Shown here one piece after another: positions 36,428 through 49,300 of a stretch of 64,000 nucleotides of DNA. The position numbers and the translations under genes are program-made. The notes under the pieces are model-generated. The model was not told the origin of the DNA. It did not search any database and saw only the letters and a program-made list of their open reading frames with translations. This DNA comes from Nemopilema nomurai (taxonomy: Eukaryota; Cnidaria; Scyphozoa; Rhizostomeae; Rhizostomatidae), in contig ML133400.1 in the NCBI GenBank assembly GCA_003864495.1, forward strand, positions 1,418,575 through 1,482,574, in the 5' to 3' direction. Position 1 is the first letter of the stretch. The number at the start of each line of letters is the position of its first letter.

Positions 36428-38817
36428 AACACTGATTGACATATGAACAGCAAGGCATTGACTTATGGTTTAAAGGTCAGTACAAAAACTAAACAAAAAT
36501 ACGTAAAAATATCAGAAGATTACAAATACAATAAATTTCATAACGGTTATAAAACATGGAAGGAACACCGCGAAGGCTTCTCCCAAAACAAATCTCGTAA
36601 CATTTTAGTCGGGCAGAGGCGAAAATGTTAGGCAAAGTACTATGTACACCACCCCCCCCCCCCCCAAAGAAGAATGCTAGTTACTCCCCTGCAAGTGCTT
36701 CGTCGAGTAGTTTTCGCATATGCTGTCTTGCCCCTCTCTCTATTGAGTGCTAAGGCTTATTGATATGCAGTGAAAATTAAGGAACTTTTAAGGAACATTT
36801 GGTACTAAAAACTTGATGATTTGAGGCCTGCGTATAAAGAACTTTTAGAACTAGGTCTTGTGGTAGGTTTCTTATAAAAAAGCACGTATGCCATATATAT
36901 ATATGTTCTTTGTATCAGGTTGTCACGGAAAGAGATTTATAAAATAAATTAATATAATAAATTTGATCATTCAAAAGAATAAGGATTTATCTATCTTTAG
37001 ATATTAATTCGCCCAGAACATTTCAGTCAAAAATAACGTATTTGTGAGGTTTGAAAGTATTTTTAAAAGCCACAATTTTTCGAATATGTCACGGTCTGTT
37101 ATCAGTGGTACTTACGAGGAATCCATTTCCGCGCGTTTCATTGTGCGTGCCGGCTGTGATTCAATTCCAGAGTTGTATTCTGTAACATGAAGTTAACGTT
37201 TTGTAGTCGATTATTGGAAATTGCTTAATGGTTGCTTGTCTAATCATGTAACCGTGACAAGAGTTGCATAAATCTTGTCTAAAATCACCCTACACCATAT
37301 ATCACATATCTAATATCTTTTATAATACATGTTTTTTGCATCGAACATCTAATATTATATATCATATAATATAATATTATATAGATATCATAATGCCATA
37401 TTGTAAGCTATTCCTTCTGTTAAGGTGGCATGATCTAGGTTTATAAAGATGGCCGTAGCTGTCTTTCTGTCTTTGGCTCAGAAGTGGGTAAAGAAATGCA
37501 CCTCGTTCGACCGATATGCCCTATGTGAATTTTGCTATTGCCCTAAAGAATCCTTAATGCTGGGTCAAAAACGCAGCCTTGAGTATTTATACTTTTGCTT
37601 TTTAAATTTGCTCAGGCTCCATAAGTGAACAAGTGTTTTGCGGTACAAAAATGCACAATAGCTTGAAAAAGCGGAGCCAGTTTTGCGTACTTGAAATAAT
37701 TTCCCAACGGCAAGAGAAAGCGGAACTAGTTTGTGCATACTTAAAGTACTTTTTCGTCCGACTCTCCTCAGAGTATGTGTTGAGGAAAACCTCCAATCTC
37801 GCTGGTTTCAGAATAGATAGTCAAAGTGCAGAAACTCAATTCCAAAGAGACAACGTTTTCATCCTTTTCCATCTCTCTTTGACGATAAGCGACGAGTGTT
37901 ACTCCTGCTAGTCGCTCTACTTCTAATTCTGATTTACTAAGCAAATTGGCTGAATTAATATGTTTTCTCAAATTGATCATTGGTTTTGAGTCATGTTGTT
38001 TTAATTTTAACTACCAATCAACGATAATACACTTTACTCATAAGTTTATTCTAACAGCGTAAAGAAGCAGACGCGGTATAATTACTTCCTATAACCTCGG
38101 ATGAACCCGATCGATGCGAGGTTTGACGCAATCGCTATACTAAATATAATTGGAAGAAAATTCCCATTTGACCATAGGGGCCGACTACGTGGGGGCTCGG
38201 GGGCTCGAAAATTTCGTTTGAAATCCACCACTGGGCTGAAAATTCAGCGAAGAACAGCTCCAAAATGTGAAATTTATCTATTGTTAAAGAGTAATTTGAA
38301 TCAAATATATCCCTTGTAAAAAGTAGTCTAAACTTTCTGTCTCCTACGTCATGTGTTGATATTTTAACTTCTCTATTGCGGAAATCGAACGGTGTCTTAA
38401 TGGTCAAACTGAGCAAAGGCACTAAACCATAACCAATAATTTACAAAAAAATTACATCCCTACTTTGAATGAAAACTCGAATTTAATAGCTCTCACTGAG
38501 CATTTGATCGTACCTGCTTTTCAAGATGGACAAATTTGTTGTGAGACGGACAATAACAAAATGGACAGATGGACAATAACAAAACAAGTTTATTCTATCG
38601 AAGAAACACTAACCAAAGAATTGAACTGATGATTCCGTAGACCATTATGTTAAATCTGCTTTATTTAAATGTTTTGTTTTGTTATTATACATACTACATA
38701 TGTTGTATTGTGTTATTAAAGCGACAAGGAATTTCTCTACCTTTTAACTATTTTTAATTTTTTTTTTAATTGAAATTTTGAGCAGGGAAAAATAAAAGTC
38801 GGCGCCTATGCATTTGA
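36428..38817. other. Intergenic; AT palindromes and a candidate exon
   Basis: A very AT-rich palindromic tract lies at 37300-37395 (ATATAATATTATAT-type words). A C-run is at 36650-36666. On the minus strand a candidate first exon (ATG at 37141-37139, MKRAEMDSS, donor GTAAGT after 37116) sits in CpG-rich DNA about 3 kb upstream of VPS37. It cannot join the VPS37 start exon in frame, so it may be 5'UTR or unrelated. Confidence 0.3.
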
Positions 38818-39745
38818 CTAACAAAGAAACCCGACGGAATCAATGAACAGCAGTAAAATGTAAGCGTGAGAATGCAAAATGGTGGACTCCCAACAGTGTG
38901 CAAATGAGGGATTTTCCATTGAAATATAGACAGACTCCAAAACACCTAGGTGAAAAGACGACTTAGCTTGCCCAATTATACGAAAATTGTCGTCACTGTA
39001 TGTTACGGTGCAATCTGGATTCTCCAAAAGATGTTGTCCTATGGCCGAATCGCAATTAATTTGGGCATTGCGTCTTTTACAATTTCGACGCGGCTGCTCT
39101 TTTTCTGCAGACGTTTTGGTCCTTATGCTCGTGGGAACATTCTGTTTTATTGTTTCCTCCAATCTTTGAGTAGTGCCGAGCTTCACATCGGCAACCAAAT
39201 TCGTATACGACTAAACTTTTATGACGAGCATAAAATGGAATCCTTTGGGTGGAGGAAAATATGGTCTTAGCATTGTAAACCACACAAGGATTCACCGCTG
39301 AATGACAGAAAATGATGGCTCTTTTATTTGAGGTAGACAGGGCACTTTTCAGGTCGAAAATGCTTGTCAAAAATGATACGTTTTATTGTATCGAGTTCGG
39401 AAGTGAGCTTAGTTTTAGAGCAAATCTTAAGCGCCCTGTGTACTAACGTTTTAATGTGACCAATTTACCTATCTTTTGGGCTAAAGGAATTCCAGCAAAT
39501 ATATTGACCAGTAAATACTGGTTTCCTATAGACACTGGTGAAAAAGGCTAGACGTAACGAGTCGAGTTTTCCGTGAAAAGAGTCCCACTCCAGCTCCAAG
39601 TCGAAAATAGGTACTTGTTATCGACATAGCGAGAATAGACCGCGGGTTCAAAAGTTTATCTAAAAAGCTTGTTTTCATAAAAGCCGACAAAGATGTTAGC
39701 TAGTGCCGGTCCCAAAGGGTCTGGTTTCATTGGTCTTCCCCACAT
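38818..39745 (-). pseudogene. Decayed Penelope-like retroelement (RT and GIY-YIG remnants)
   Basis: Reading the minus strand, reverse-transcriptase blocks appear in order: PLGPALANIFVGFYE (about 39735-39690), PAVYSRYVDN (the YVDD catalytic box with its second Asp replaced by Asn, about 39640-39610), VYRKPVFTGQY and SFSPK (about 39530-39480), and a thumb-like region with HRALKICS. Downstream are VVYNAKTIF, a degenerate VVYEFGCRC/HEHKD segment matching the GIY-YIG endonuclease zone, and INCDSAIGQHLLENPDC followed by SFHLGVLESVYI. This order is typical of Penelope-like elements with a C-terminal GIY-YIG endonuclease. Several stops and frameshifts interrupt it, so it is dead. Edges are approximate. 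Confidence 0.85.
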
Positions 39746-40343
39746 TCCCACTGGATGTTGGGAGCGGCGCCAGGATGCAGTGCTGAGTACGAGCGAAATA
39801 GAACGGGACACTGGTTGAAAAGCACCATTCGAAACTGCGGACGACCAGTTGCCAAATAGGGTGTGGAACTCTCCTAACTGAATCAAGTCCAGTGAAATCG
39901 TGTCGACTCCTACACTTAATTCATTTCTAATTGCTCAAATACATCTTTTAAAATAGTGTTGGCATATAAGTGTACGCGCTCTCACCTCTGTTCAAAGTGA
40001 ACATCGCCTTCAACATCGCACAAGGGCTTCCAGATTCATGTCCCATTTTCTCTATCCTTTTTTATCTTTGTGAAGCTGCTCTTGTAGCTCCATCTTCTGC
40101 ATCTTTCCCATAGCCAATCAATACTTCTCCTGTCACCAATGTAATGTTATAGAGGTCTTTGTAAGCAAATAATTCCACCCTACTGTTAGCCTTGGGACAA
40201 ACTTGTACTTTGCTATTATTTTACCCATAGTGAGTCTGGTGCCCAGAGTACTTCTAGAATTAGTTAGAGTTGGAGAAATGGTAAAAAGCGACGAGGTTAA
40301 GTTTTGTTAAAATATTTCTGCTTAGGTTCTCAACGAATCATTA
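39746..40343. other. Intergenic, no gene seen
   Basis: Unannotated DNA between the Penelope-like remnant and the satellite. Nothing recognised. Confidence 0.4.
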
Positions 40344-43300
40344 ACATGGCAAGATGCTTGTGAAAATCTTTTCAACACGAAGAATGGATTTATAGCTTGT
40401 ACGGTTTAGGTTATTATTGTGCATGTTTGCGAGACCAGTGCTTGTGAAAGATCTTTTCAACACGAAGCATGGATTAATAGCTTGTACGGTTTAGGTTATT
40501 ATTGGGCATGTTTGCGAGACCAGTGCTTGTGAAAGATCTTTTCAACACGAATCATGGATTTATAGCTTGTACGGTTTAGGTTATTATTGGGCATGTTTGC
40601 GAGACCAGTGCTTGCGAAAGATTTTTTCAACATGAAGAATGGATTTATAGCTTGTACGGTTTAGGTTATTATTGGGCATGTTTGCGAGACCAGTGCTTGC
40701 GAAAGATCTTTTCAACACGAAGCATGGATTAATAGCTTGTACGGTTTAGGTTATTATTGGGCATGTTTGCGAGAACAGTGCTTGCGAAAGATCTTTTCAA
40801 CATGAAGAATGGATTTATAGCTTGTACGGTTTAGGTTATTATTGGGCATGTTTGCGAGACCAGTGCTTGTGAAAGATCTTTTCAACACGAAGCATGGATT
40901 TATAGCTTGTACGGTTTAGGTTATTATTGTGCATGTTTGCGAGACCAGTGCTTGTGAAAGATCTTTTCAACATGAAGAATGGATTTATAGCTTGTACGGT
41001 TTAGGTTATTATTGGGCATGTTTGCGAGACCAGTGCTTGTGAAAGATCTTTTCAACACGAAGCATGGATTTATAGCTTGTACGGTTTAGGTTATTATTGG
41101 GCATGTTTGCGAGACCAGTGCTTGTGAAAGATCTTTTCAACACGAAGCATGGATTTATAGCTTGTACGGTTTAGGTTATTATTGGGCATGTTTGCGAGAC
41201 CAGTGCTTGTGAAAGATCTTTTCAACACGAAGCATGGATTTATAGCTTGTACGGTTTAGGTTATTATCGTGCATGTTTGCGAGACCAGTGCTTGTGAAAG
41301 ATCTTTTCAACACGAAGCATGGATTTATAGCTTGTACGGTTTAGGTTATTATCGTGCATGTTTGCGAGACCAGTGCTTGTGAAAGATCTTTTCAACACGA
41401 AGATGGATTTATAGCTTGTACGGTTTAGGTTATTATCGTGCATGTTTGCGAGACCAGTGCTTGTGAAAGATCTTTTCAACACGAAGATGGATTTATAGCT
41501 TGTACGGTTTAGGTTATTATCGTGCATGTTTGCGAGACCAGTGCTTGTGAAAGATCTTTTCAACATGAAGAATGGATTTATAGCTTGTACGGTTTAGGTT
41601 ATTATTGGGCATGTTTGCGAGACCAGTGCTTGTGAAACTTTTCAACATGAAGAATGGATTTATAGCTTGTACGGTTTAGGTTATTATTGGGCATGTTTGC
41701 GAGAAGTGCTTGTGAAAGATCTTTTCAACATGAAGATGGATTTATAGCTTGTACGGTTTAGGTTATTATTGGGCATGTTTGCGAGAAGTGCTTGTGAAAG
41801 ATCTTTTCAACATGAAGAATGGATTTATAGCTTGTACGGTTTAGGTTATTATTGGGCATGTTTGCGAGACCAGTGCTTGTGAAAGATCTTTTCAACACGA
41901 AGATGGATTTATAGCTTGTACGGTTTAGGTTATTATCGTGCATGTTTGCGAGACCAGTGCTTGTGAAAGATCTTTTCAACACGAAGCATGGATTTATAGC
42001 TTGTACGGTTTAGGTTATTATTGGGCATGTTTGCGAGACCAGTGCTTGTGAAAGATCTTTTCAACATGAAGATGGATTTATAGCTTGTACGGTTTAGGTT
42101 ATTATCGTGCATGTTTGCGAGACCAGTGCTTGTGAAAGATCTTTTCAACACGAAGCATGGATTTATAGCTTGTACGGTTTAGGTTATTATTGCATGTTTG
42201 CGAGACCAGTGCTTGTGAAAGATCTTTTCAACATGAAGAATGGATTTATAGCTTGTACGGTTTAGGTTATTATTGGGCATGTTTGCGAGACCAGTGCTTG
42301 TGAAAGATCTTTTCAACACGAAGAATGGATTTATAGCTTGTACGGTTTAGGTTATTATTGGGCATGTTTGCGAGACCAGTGCTTGTGAAAGATCTTTTCA
42401 ACACGAAGATGGATTTATAGCTTGTACGGTTTAGGTTATTATTGCATGTTTGCGAGACCAGTGCTTGTGAAAGATCTTTTCAACACGAAGCATGGATTTA
42501 TAGCTTGTACGGTTTAGGTTATTATCGTGCATGTTTGCGAGACCAGTGCTTGTGAAAGATCTTTTCAACACGAAGCATGGATTTATAGCTTGTACGGTTT
42601 AGGTTATTATCGTGCATGTTTGCGAGACCAGTGCTTGTGAAAGATCTTTTCAACATGAAGATGGATTTATAGCTTGTACGGTTTAGGTTATTATTGCATG
42701 TTTGCGAGACCAGTGCTTGTGAAAGATCTTTTCAACACGAAGCATGGATTTATAGCTTGTACGGTTTAGGTTATTATCGTGCATGTTTGCGAGACCAGTG
42801 CTTGTGAAAGATCTTTTCAACACGAAGCATGGATTTATAGCTTGTACGGTTTAGGTTATTATCGTGCATGTTTGCGAGACCAGTGCTTGTGAAAGATCTT
42901 TTCAACACGAAGCATGGATTTATAGCTTGTACGGTTTAGGTTATTATCGTGCATGTTTGCGAGACCAGTGCTTGTGAAAGATCTTTTCAACATGAAGATG
43001 GATTTATAGCTTGTACGGTTTAGGTTATTATCGTGCATGTTTGCGAGACCAGTGCTTGTGAAAGATCTTTTCAACACGAAGCATGGATTTATAGCTTGTA
43101 CGGTTTAGGTTATTATCGTGCATGTTTGCGAGACCAGTGCTTGTGAAAGATCTTTTCAACACGAAGCATGGATTTATAGCTTGTACGGTTTAGGTTATTA
43201 TCGTGCATGTTTGCGAGACCAGTGCTTGTGAAAGATCTTTTCAACATGAAGCATGGATTTATAGCTTGTACGGTTTAGGTTATTATCGTGCATGTTTGCG

Positions 43301-46300
43301 AGACCAGTGCTTGTGAAAGATCTTTTCAACATGAAGATGGATTTATAGCTTGTACGGTTTAGGTTATTATGCATGTTTGCGAGACCAGTGCTTGTGAAAG
43401 ATCTTTTCAACACGAAGCATGGATTTATAGCTTGTACGGTTTAGGTTATTATCGTGCATGTTTGCGAGACCAGTGCTTGTGAAAGATCTTTTCAACATGA
43501 AGATGGATTTATAGCTTGTACGGTTTAGGTTATTATTGGGCATGTTTGCGAGACCAGTGCTTGTGAAAGATCTTTTCAACACGAAGATGGATTTATAGCT
43601 TGTACGGTTTAGGTTATTATTGGGCATGTTTGCGAGACCAGTGCTTGTGAAAGATCTTTTCAACACGAAGCATGGATTTATAGCTTGTACGGTTTAGGTT
43701 ATTATCGTGCATGTTTGCGAGACCAGTGCTTGTGAAAGATCTTTTCAACATGAAGCATGGATTTATAGCTTGTACGGTTTAGGTTATTATTGCATGTTTG
43801 CGAGACCAGTGCTTGTGAAAGATCTTTTCAACATGAAGAATGGATTTATAGCTTGTACGGTTTAGGTTATTATTGGGCATGTTTGCGAGACCAGTGCTTG
43901 TGAAAGATCTTTTCAACATGAAGAATGGATTTATAGCTTGTACGGTTTAGGTTATTATTGGGCATGTTTGCGAGACCAGTGCTTGTGAAAGATCTTTTCA
44001 ACACGAAGCATGGATTTATAGCTTGTACGGTTTAGGTTATTATTGTGCATGTTTGCGAGACCAGTGCTTGTGAAAGATCTTTTCAACACGAAGCATGGAT
44101 TTATAGCTTGTACGGTTTAGGTTATTATTGCATGTTTGCGAGACCAGTGCTTGTGAAAGATCTTTTCAACATGAAGATGGATTTATAGCTTGTACGGTTT
44201 AGGTTATTATTGGGCATGTTTGCGAGACCAGTGCTTGTGAAAGATCTTTTCAACACGAAGCATGGATTTATAGCTTGTACGGTTTAGGTTATTATTGGGC
44301 ATGTTTGCGAGACCAGTGCTTGTGAAAGATCTTTTCAACACGAAGCATGGATTTATAGCTTGTACGGTTTAGGTTATTATCGTGCATGTTTGCGAGACCA
44401 GTGCTTGTGAAAGATCTTTTCAACACGAAGTGGATTTATAGCTTGTACGGTTTAGGTTATTATTGGCATGTTTGCGAGACCAGTGCTTGTGAAAGATCTT
44501 TTCAACACGAAGATGGATTTATAGCTTGTACGGTTTAGGTTATTATTGCATGTTTGCGAGACCAGTGCTTGTGAAAGATCTTTTCAACATGAAGATGGAT
44601 TTATAGCTTGTACGGTTTAGGTTATTATTGGGCATGTTTGCGAGACCAGTGCTTGTGAAAGATCTTTTCAACACGAAGCATGGATTTATAGCTTGTACGG
44701 TTTAGGTTATTATTGGGCATGTTTGCGAGACCAGTGCTTGCGAAAGATCTTTTCAACACGAAGCATGGATTTATAGCTTGTACGGTTTAGGTTATTATTG
44801 CATGTTTGCGAGACCAGTGCTTGTGAAAGATCTTTTCAACACGAAGTGGATTTATAGCTTGTACGGTTTAGGTTATTATTGCATGTTTGCGAGACCAGTG
44901 CTTGTGAAAGATCTTTTCAACATGAAGATGGATTTATAGCTTGTACGGTTTAGGTTATTATTGGGCATGTTTGCGAGACCAGTGCTTGTGAAAGATCTTT
45001 TCAACACGAAGCATGGATTTATAGCTTGTACGGTTTAGGTTATTATCGTGCATGTTTGCGAGACCAGTGCTTGTGAAAGATCTTTTCAACACGAAGCATG
45101 GATTTATAGCTTGTACGGTTTAGGTTATTATTGCATGTTTGCGAGACCAGTGCTTGTGAAAGATCTTTTCAACATGAAGATGGATTTATAGCTTGTACGG
45201 TTTAGGTTATTATTGGGCATGTTTGCGAGACCAGTGCTTGTGAAAGATCTTTTCAACACGAAGCATGGATTTATAGCTTGTACGGTTTAGGTTATTATTG
45301 GGCATGTTTGCGAGACCAGTGCTTGTGAAAGATCTTTTCAACACGAAGCATGGATTTATAGCTTGTACGGTTTAGGTTATTATCGTGCATGTTTGCGAGA
45401 CCAGTGCTTGTGAAAGATCTTTTCAACACGAAGCATGGATTTATAGCTTGTACGGTTTAGGTTATTATTGCATGTTTGCGAGACCAGTGCTTGTGAAAGA
45501 TCTTTTCAACACGAAGCATGGATTTATAGCTTGTACGGTTTAGGTTATTATCGTGCATGTTTGCGAGACCAGTGCTTGTGAAAGATCTTTTCAACACGAA
45601 GATGGATTTATAGCTTGTACGGTTTAGGTTATTATTGGCATGTTTGCGAGACCAGTGCTTGTGAAAGATCTTTTCAACACGAAGATGGATTTATAGCTTG
45701 TACGGTTTAGGTTATTATCGTGCATGTTTGCGAGACCAGTGCTTGTGAAAGATCTTTTCAACACGAAGCATGGATTTATAGCTTGTACGGTTTAGGTTAT
45801 TATTGGCATGTTTGCGAGACCAGTGCTTGTGAAAGATCTTTTCAACACGAAGCATGGATTTATAGCTTGTACGGTTTAGGTTATTATCGTGCATGTTTGC
45901 GAGACCAGTGCTTGTGAAAGATCTTTTCAACATGAAGTGGATTTATAGCTTGTACGGTTTAGGTTATTATCGTGCATGTTTGCGAGACCAGTGCTTGTGA
46001 AAGATCTTTTCAACACGAGCATGGATTTATAGCTTGTACGGTTTAGGTTATTATCGTGCATGTTTGCGAGACCAGTGCTTGTGAAAGATCTTTTCAACAT
46101 GAAGCATGGATTTATAGCTTGTACGGTTTAGGTTATTATCGTGCATGTTTGCGAGACCAGTGCTTGTGAAAGATCTTTTCAACACGAAGCATGGATTTAT
46201 AGCTTGTACGGTTTAGGTTATTATCGTGCATGTTTGCGAGACCAGAGCTTGTGAAAGATCTTTTCAACACGAAGCATGGATTTATAGCTTGTACGGTTTA

Positions 46301-49300
46301 GGTTATTATTGCATGTTTGCGAGACCAGTGCTTGTGAAAGATCTTTTCAACATGAAGCATGGATTTATAGCTTGTACGGTTTAGGTTATTATCGTGCATG
46401 TTTGCGAGACCAGTGCTTGTGAAAGATCTTTTCAACACGAAGCATGGATTTATAGCTTGTACGGTTTAGGTTATTATGGCATGTTTGCGAGACCAGTGCT
46501 TGTGAAAGATCTTTTCAACACGAAGCATGGATTTATAGCTTGTACGGTTTAGGTTATTATCGTGCATGTTTGCGAGACCAGTGCTTGTGAAAGATCTTTT
46601 CAAACATGAAGCATGGATTTATAGCTTGTACGGTTTAGGTTATTATCGTGCATGTTTGCGAGACCAGTGCTTGTGAAAGATCTTTTCAACACGAAGCATG
46701 GATTTATAGCTTGTACGGTTTAGGTTATTATCGTGCATGTTTGCGAGACCAGTGCTTGTGAAAGATCTTTTCAACATGAAGCATGGATTTATAGCTTGTA
46801 CGGTTTAGGTTATTATCGTGCATGTTTGCGAGACCAGTGCTTGTGAAAGATCTTTTAACACGAAGCATGGATTTATAGCTTGTACGGTTTAGGTTATTAT
46901 CGTGCATGTTTGCGAGACCAGTGCTTGTGAAAGATCTTTTCAACATGAAGATGGATTTATAGCTTGTACGGTTTAGGTTATTATTGGCATGTTTGCGAGA
47001 CCAGTGCTTGTGAAAGATCTTTTCAACATGAAGCATGGATTTATAGCTTGTACGGTTTAGGTTATTATCGTGCATGTTTGCGAGACCAGTGCTTGTGAAA
47101 GATCTTTTCAACATGAAGATGGATTTATAGCTTGTACGGTTTAGGTTATTATTGGCATGTTTGCGAGACCAGTGCTTGTGAAAGATCTTTTCAACATGAA
47201 GAATGGATTTATAGCTTGTACGGTTTAGGTTATTATCGTGCATGTTTGCGAGACCAGTGCTTGTGAAAGATCTTTTCAACATGAAGATAGGATTTATAGC
47301 TTGTACGGTTTAGGTTATTATCGTGCATGTTTGCGAGACCAGTGCTTGTGAAAGATCTTTTCAACATGAAGCATGGATTTATAGCTTGTACGGTTTAGGT
47401 TATTATTGCATGTTTGCGAGACCAGTGCTTGTGAAAGATCTTTTCAACATGAAGATGGATTTATAGCTTGTACGGTTTAGGTTATTATTGGGCATGTTTG
47501 CGAGACCAGTGCTTGTGAAAGATCTTTTCAACATGAAGAATGGATTTATAGCTTGTACGGTTTAGGTTATTATCGTGCATGTTTGCGAGACCAGTGCTTG
47601 TGAAAGATCTTTTCAACATGAAGAATGGATTTATAGCTTGTACGGTTTAGGTTATTATTGGGCATGTTTGCGAGACCAGTGCTTGTGAAAGATCTTTTCA
47701 ACATGAAGATGGATTTATAGCTTGTACGGTTTAGGTTATTATTGCATGTTTGCGAGACCAGTGCTTGTGAAAGATCTTTTCAACATGAAGATGGATTTAT
47801 AGCTTGTACGGTTTAGGTTATTATCGTGCATGTTTGCGAGACCAGTGCTTGTGAAAGATCTTTTCAACATGAAGAATGGATTTATAGCTTGTACGGTTTA
47901 GGTTATTATCGTGCATGTTTGCGAGACCAGTGCTTGTGAAAGATCTTTTCAACATGAAGAATGGATTTATAGCTTGTACGGTTTAGGTTATTATTGGGCA
48001 TGTTTGCGAGACCAGTGCTTGTGAAAGATCTTTTCAACACGAAGCATGGATTTATAGCTTGTACGGTTTAGGTTATTATCGTGCATGTTTGCGAGACCAG
48101 TGCTTGTGAAAGATCTTTTCAACATGAAGATGGATTTATAGCTTGTACGGTTTAGGTTATTATTGGGCATGTTTGCGAGACCAGTGCTTGTGAAAGATCT
48201 TTTCAACATGAAGATGGATTTATAGCTTGTACGGTTTAGGTTATTATTGCATGTTTGCGAGACCAGTGCTTGTGAAAGATCTTTTCAACATGAAGATGGA
48301 TTTATAGCTTGTACGGTTTAGGTTATTATTGCATGTTTGCGAGACCAGTGCTTGTGAAAGATCTTTTCAACATGAAGATGGATTTATAGCTTGTACGGTT
48401 TAGGTTATTATCGTGCATGTTTGCGAGACCAGTGCTTGTGAAAGATCTTTTCAACATGAAGATGGATTTATAGCTTGTACGGTTTAGGTTATTATTGGCA
48501 TGTTTGCGAGACCAGTGCTTGTGAAAGATCTTTTCAACATGAAGAATGGATTTATAGCTTGTACGGTTTAGGTTATTATTGCATGTTTGCGAGACCAGTG
48601 CTTGTGAAAGATCTTTTCAACACGAAGATGGATTTATAGCTTGTACGGTTTAGGTTATTATTGGCATGTTTGCGAGACCAGTGCTTGTGAAAGATCTTTT
48701 CAACATGAAGTGGATTTATAGCTTGTACGGTTTAGGTTATTATTGCATGTTTGCGAGACCAGTGCTTGTGAAAGATCTTTTCAACATGAAGCATGGATTT
48801 ATAGCTTGTACGGTTTAGGTTATTATTGCATGTTTGCGAGACCAGTGCTTGTGAAAGATCTTTTCAACATGAAGCATGGATTTATAGCTTGTACGGTTTA
48901 GGTTATTATTGGCATGTTTGCGAGACCAGTGCTTGTGAAAGATCTTTTCAACACGAAGCATGGATTTATAGCTTGTACGGTTTAGGTTATTATTGCATGT
49001 TTGCGAGACCAGTGCTTGTGAAAGATCTTTTCAACATGAAGCATGGATTTATAGCTTGTACGGTTTAGGTTATTATTGCATGTTTGCGAGACCAGTGCTT
49101 GTGAAAGATCTTTTCAACACGAAGCATGGATTTATAGCTTGTACGGTTTAGGTTATTATTGCATGTTTGCGAGACCAGTGCTTGTGAAAGATCTTTTCAA
49201 CATGAAGCATGGATTTATAGCTTGTACGGTTTAGGTTATTATTGCATGTTTGCGAGACCAGTGCTTGTGAAAGATCTTTTCAACACGAAGCATGGATTTA

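Noticed and set aside
37116..37141. Candidate coding first exon of VPS37 (MKRAEMDSS)
   Set aside because: Its phase does not match either acceptor before the VPS37 ATG, so I did not join it to the gene model.
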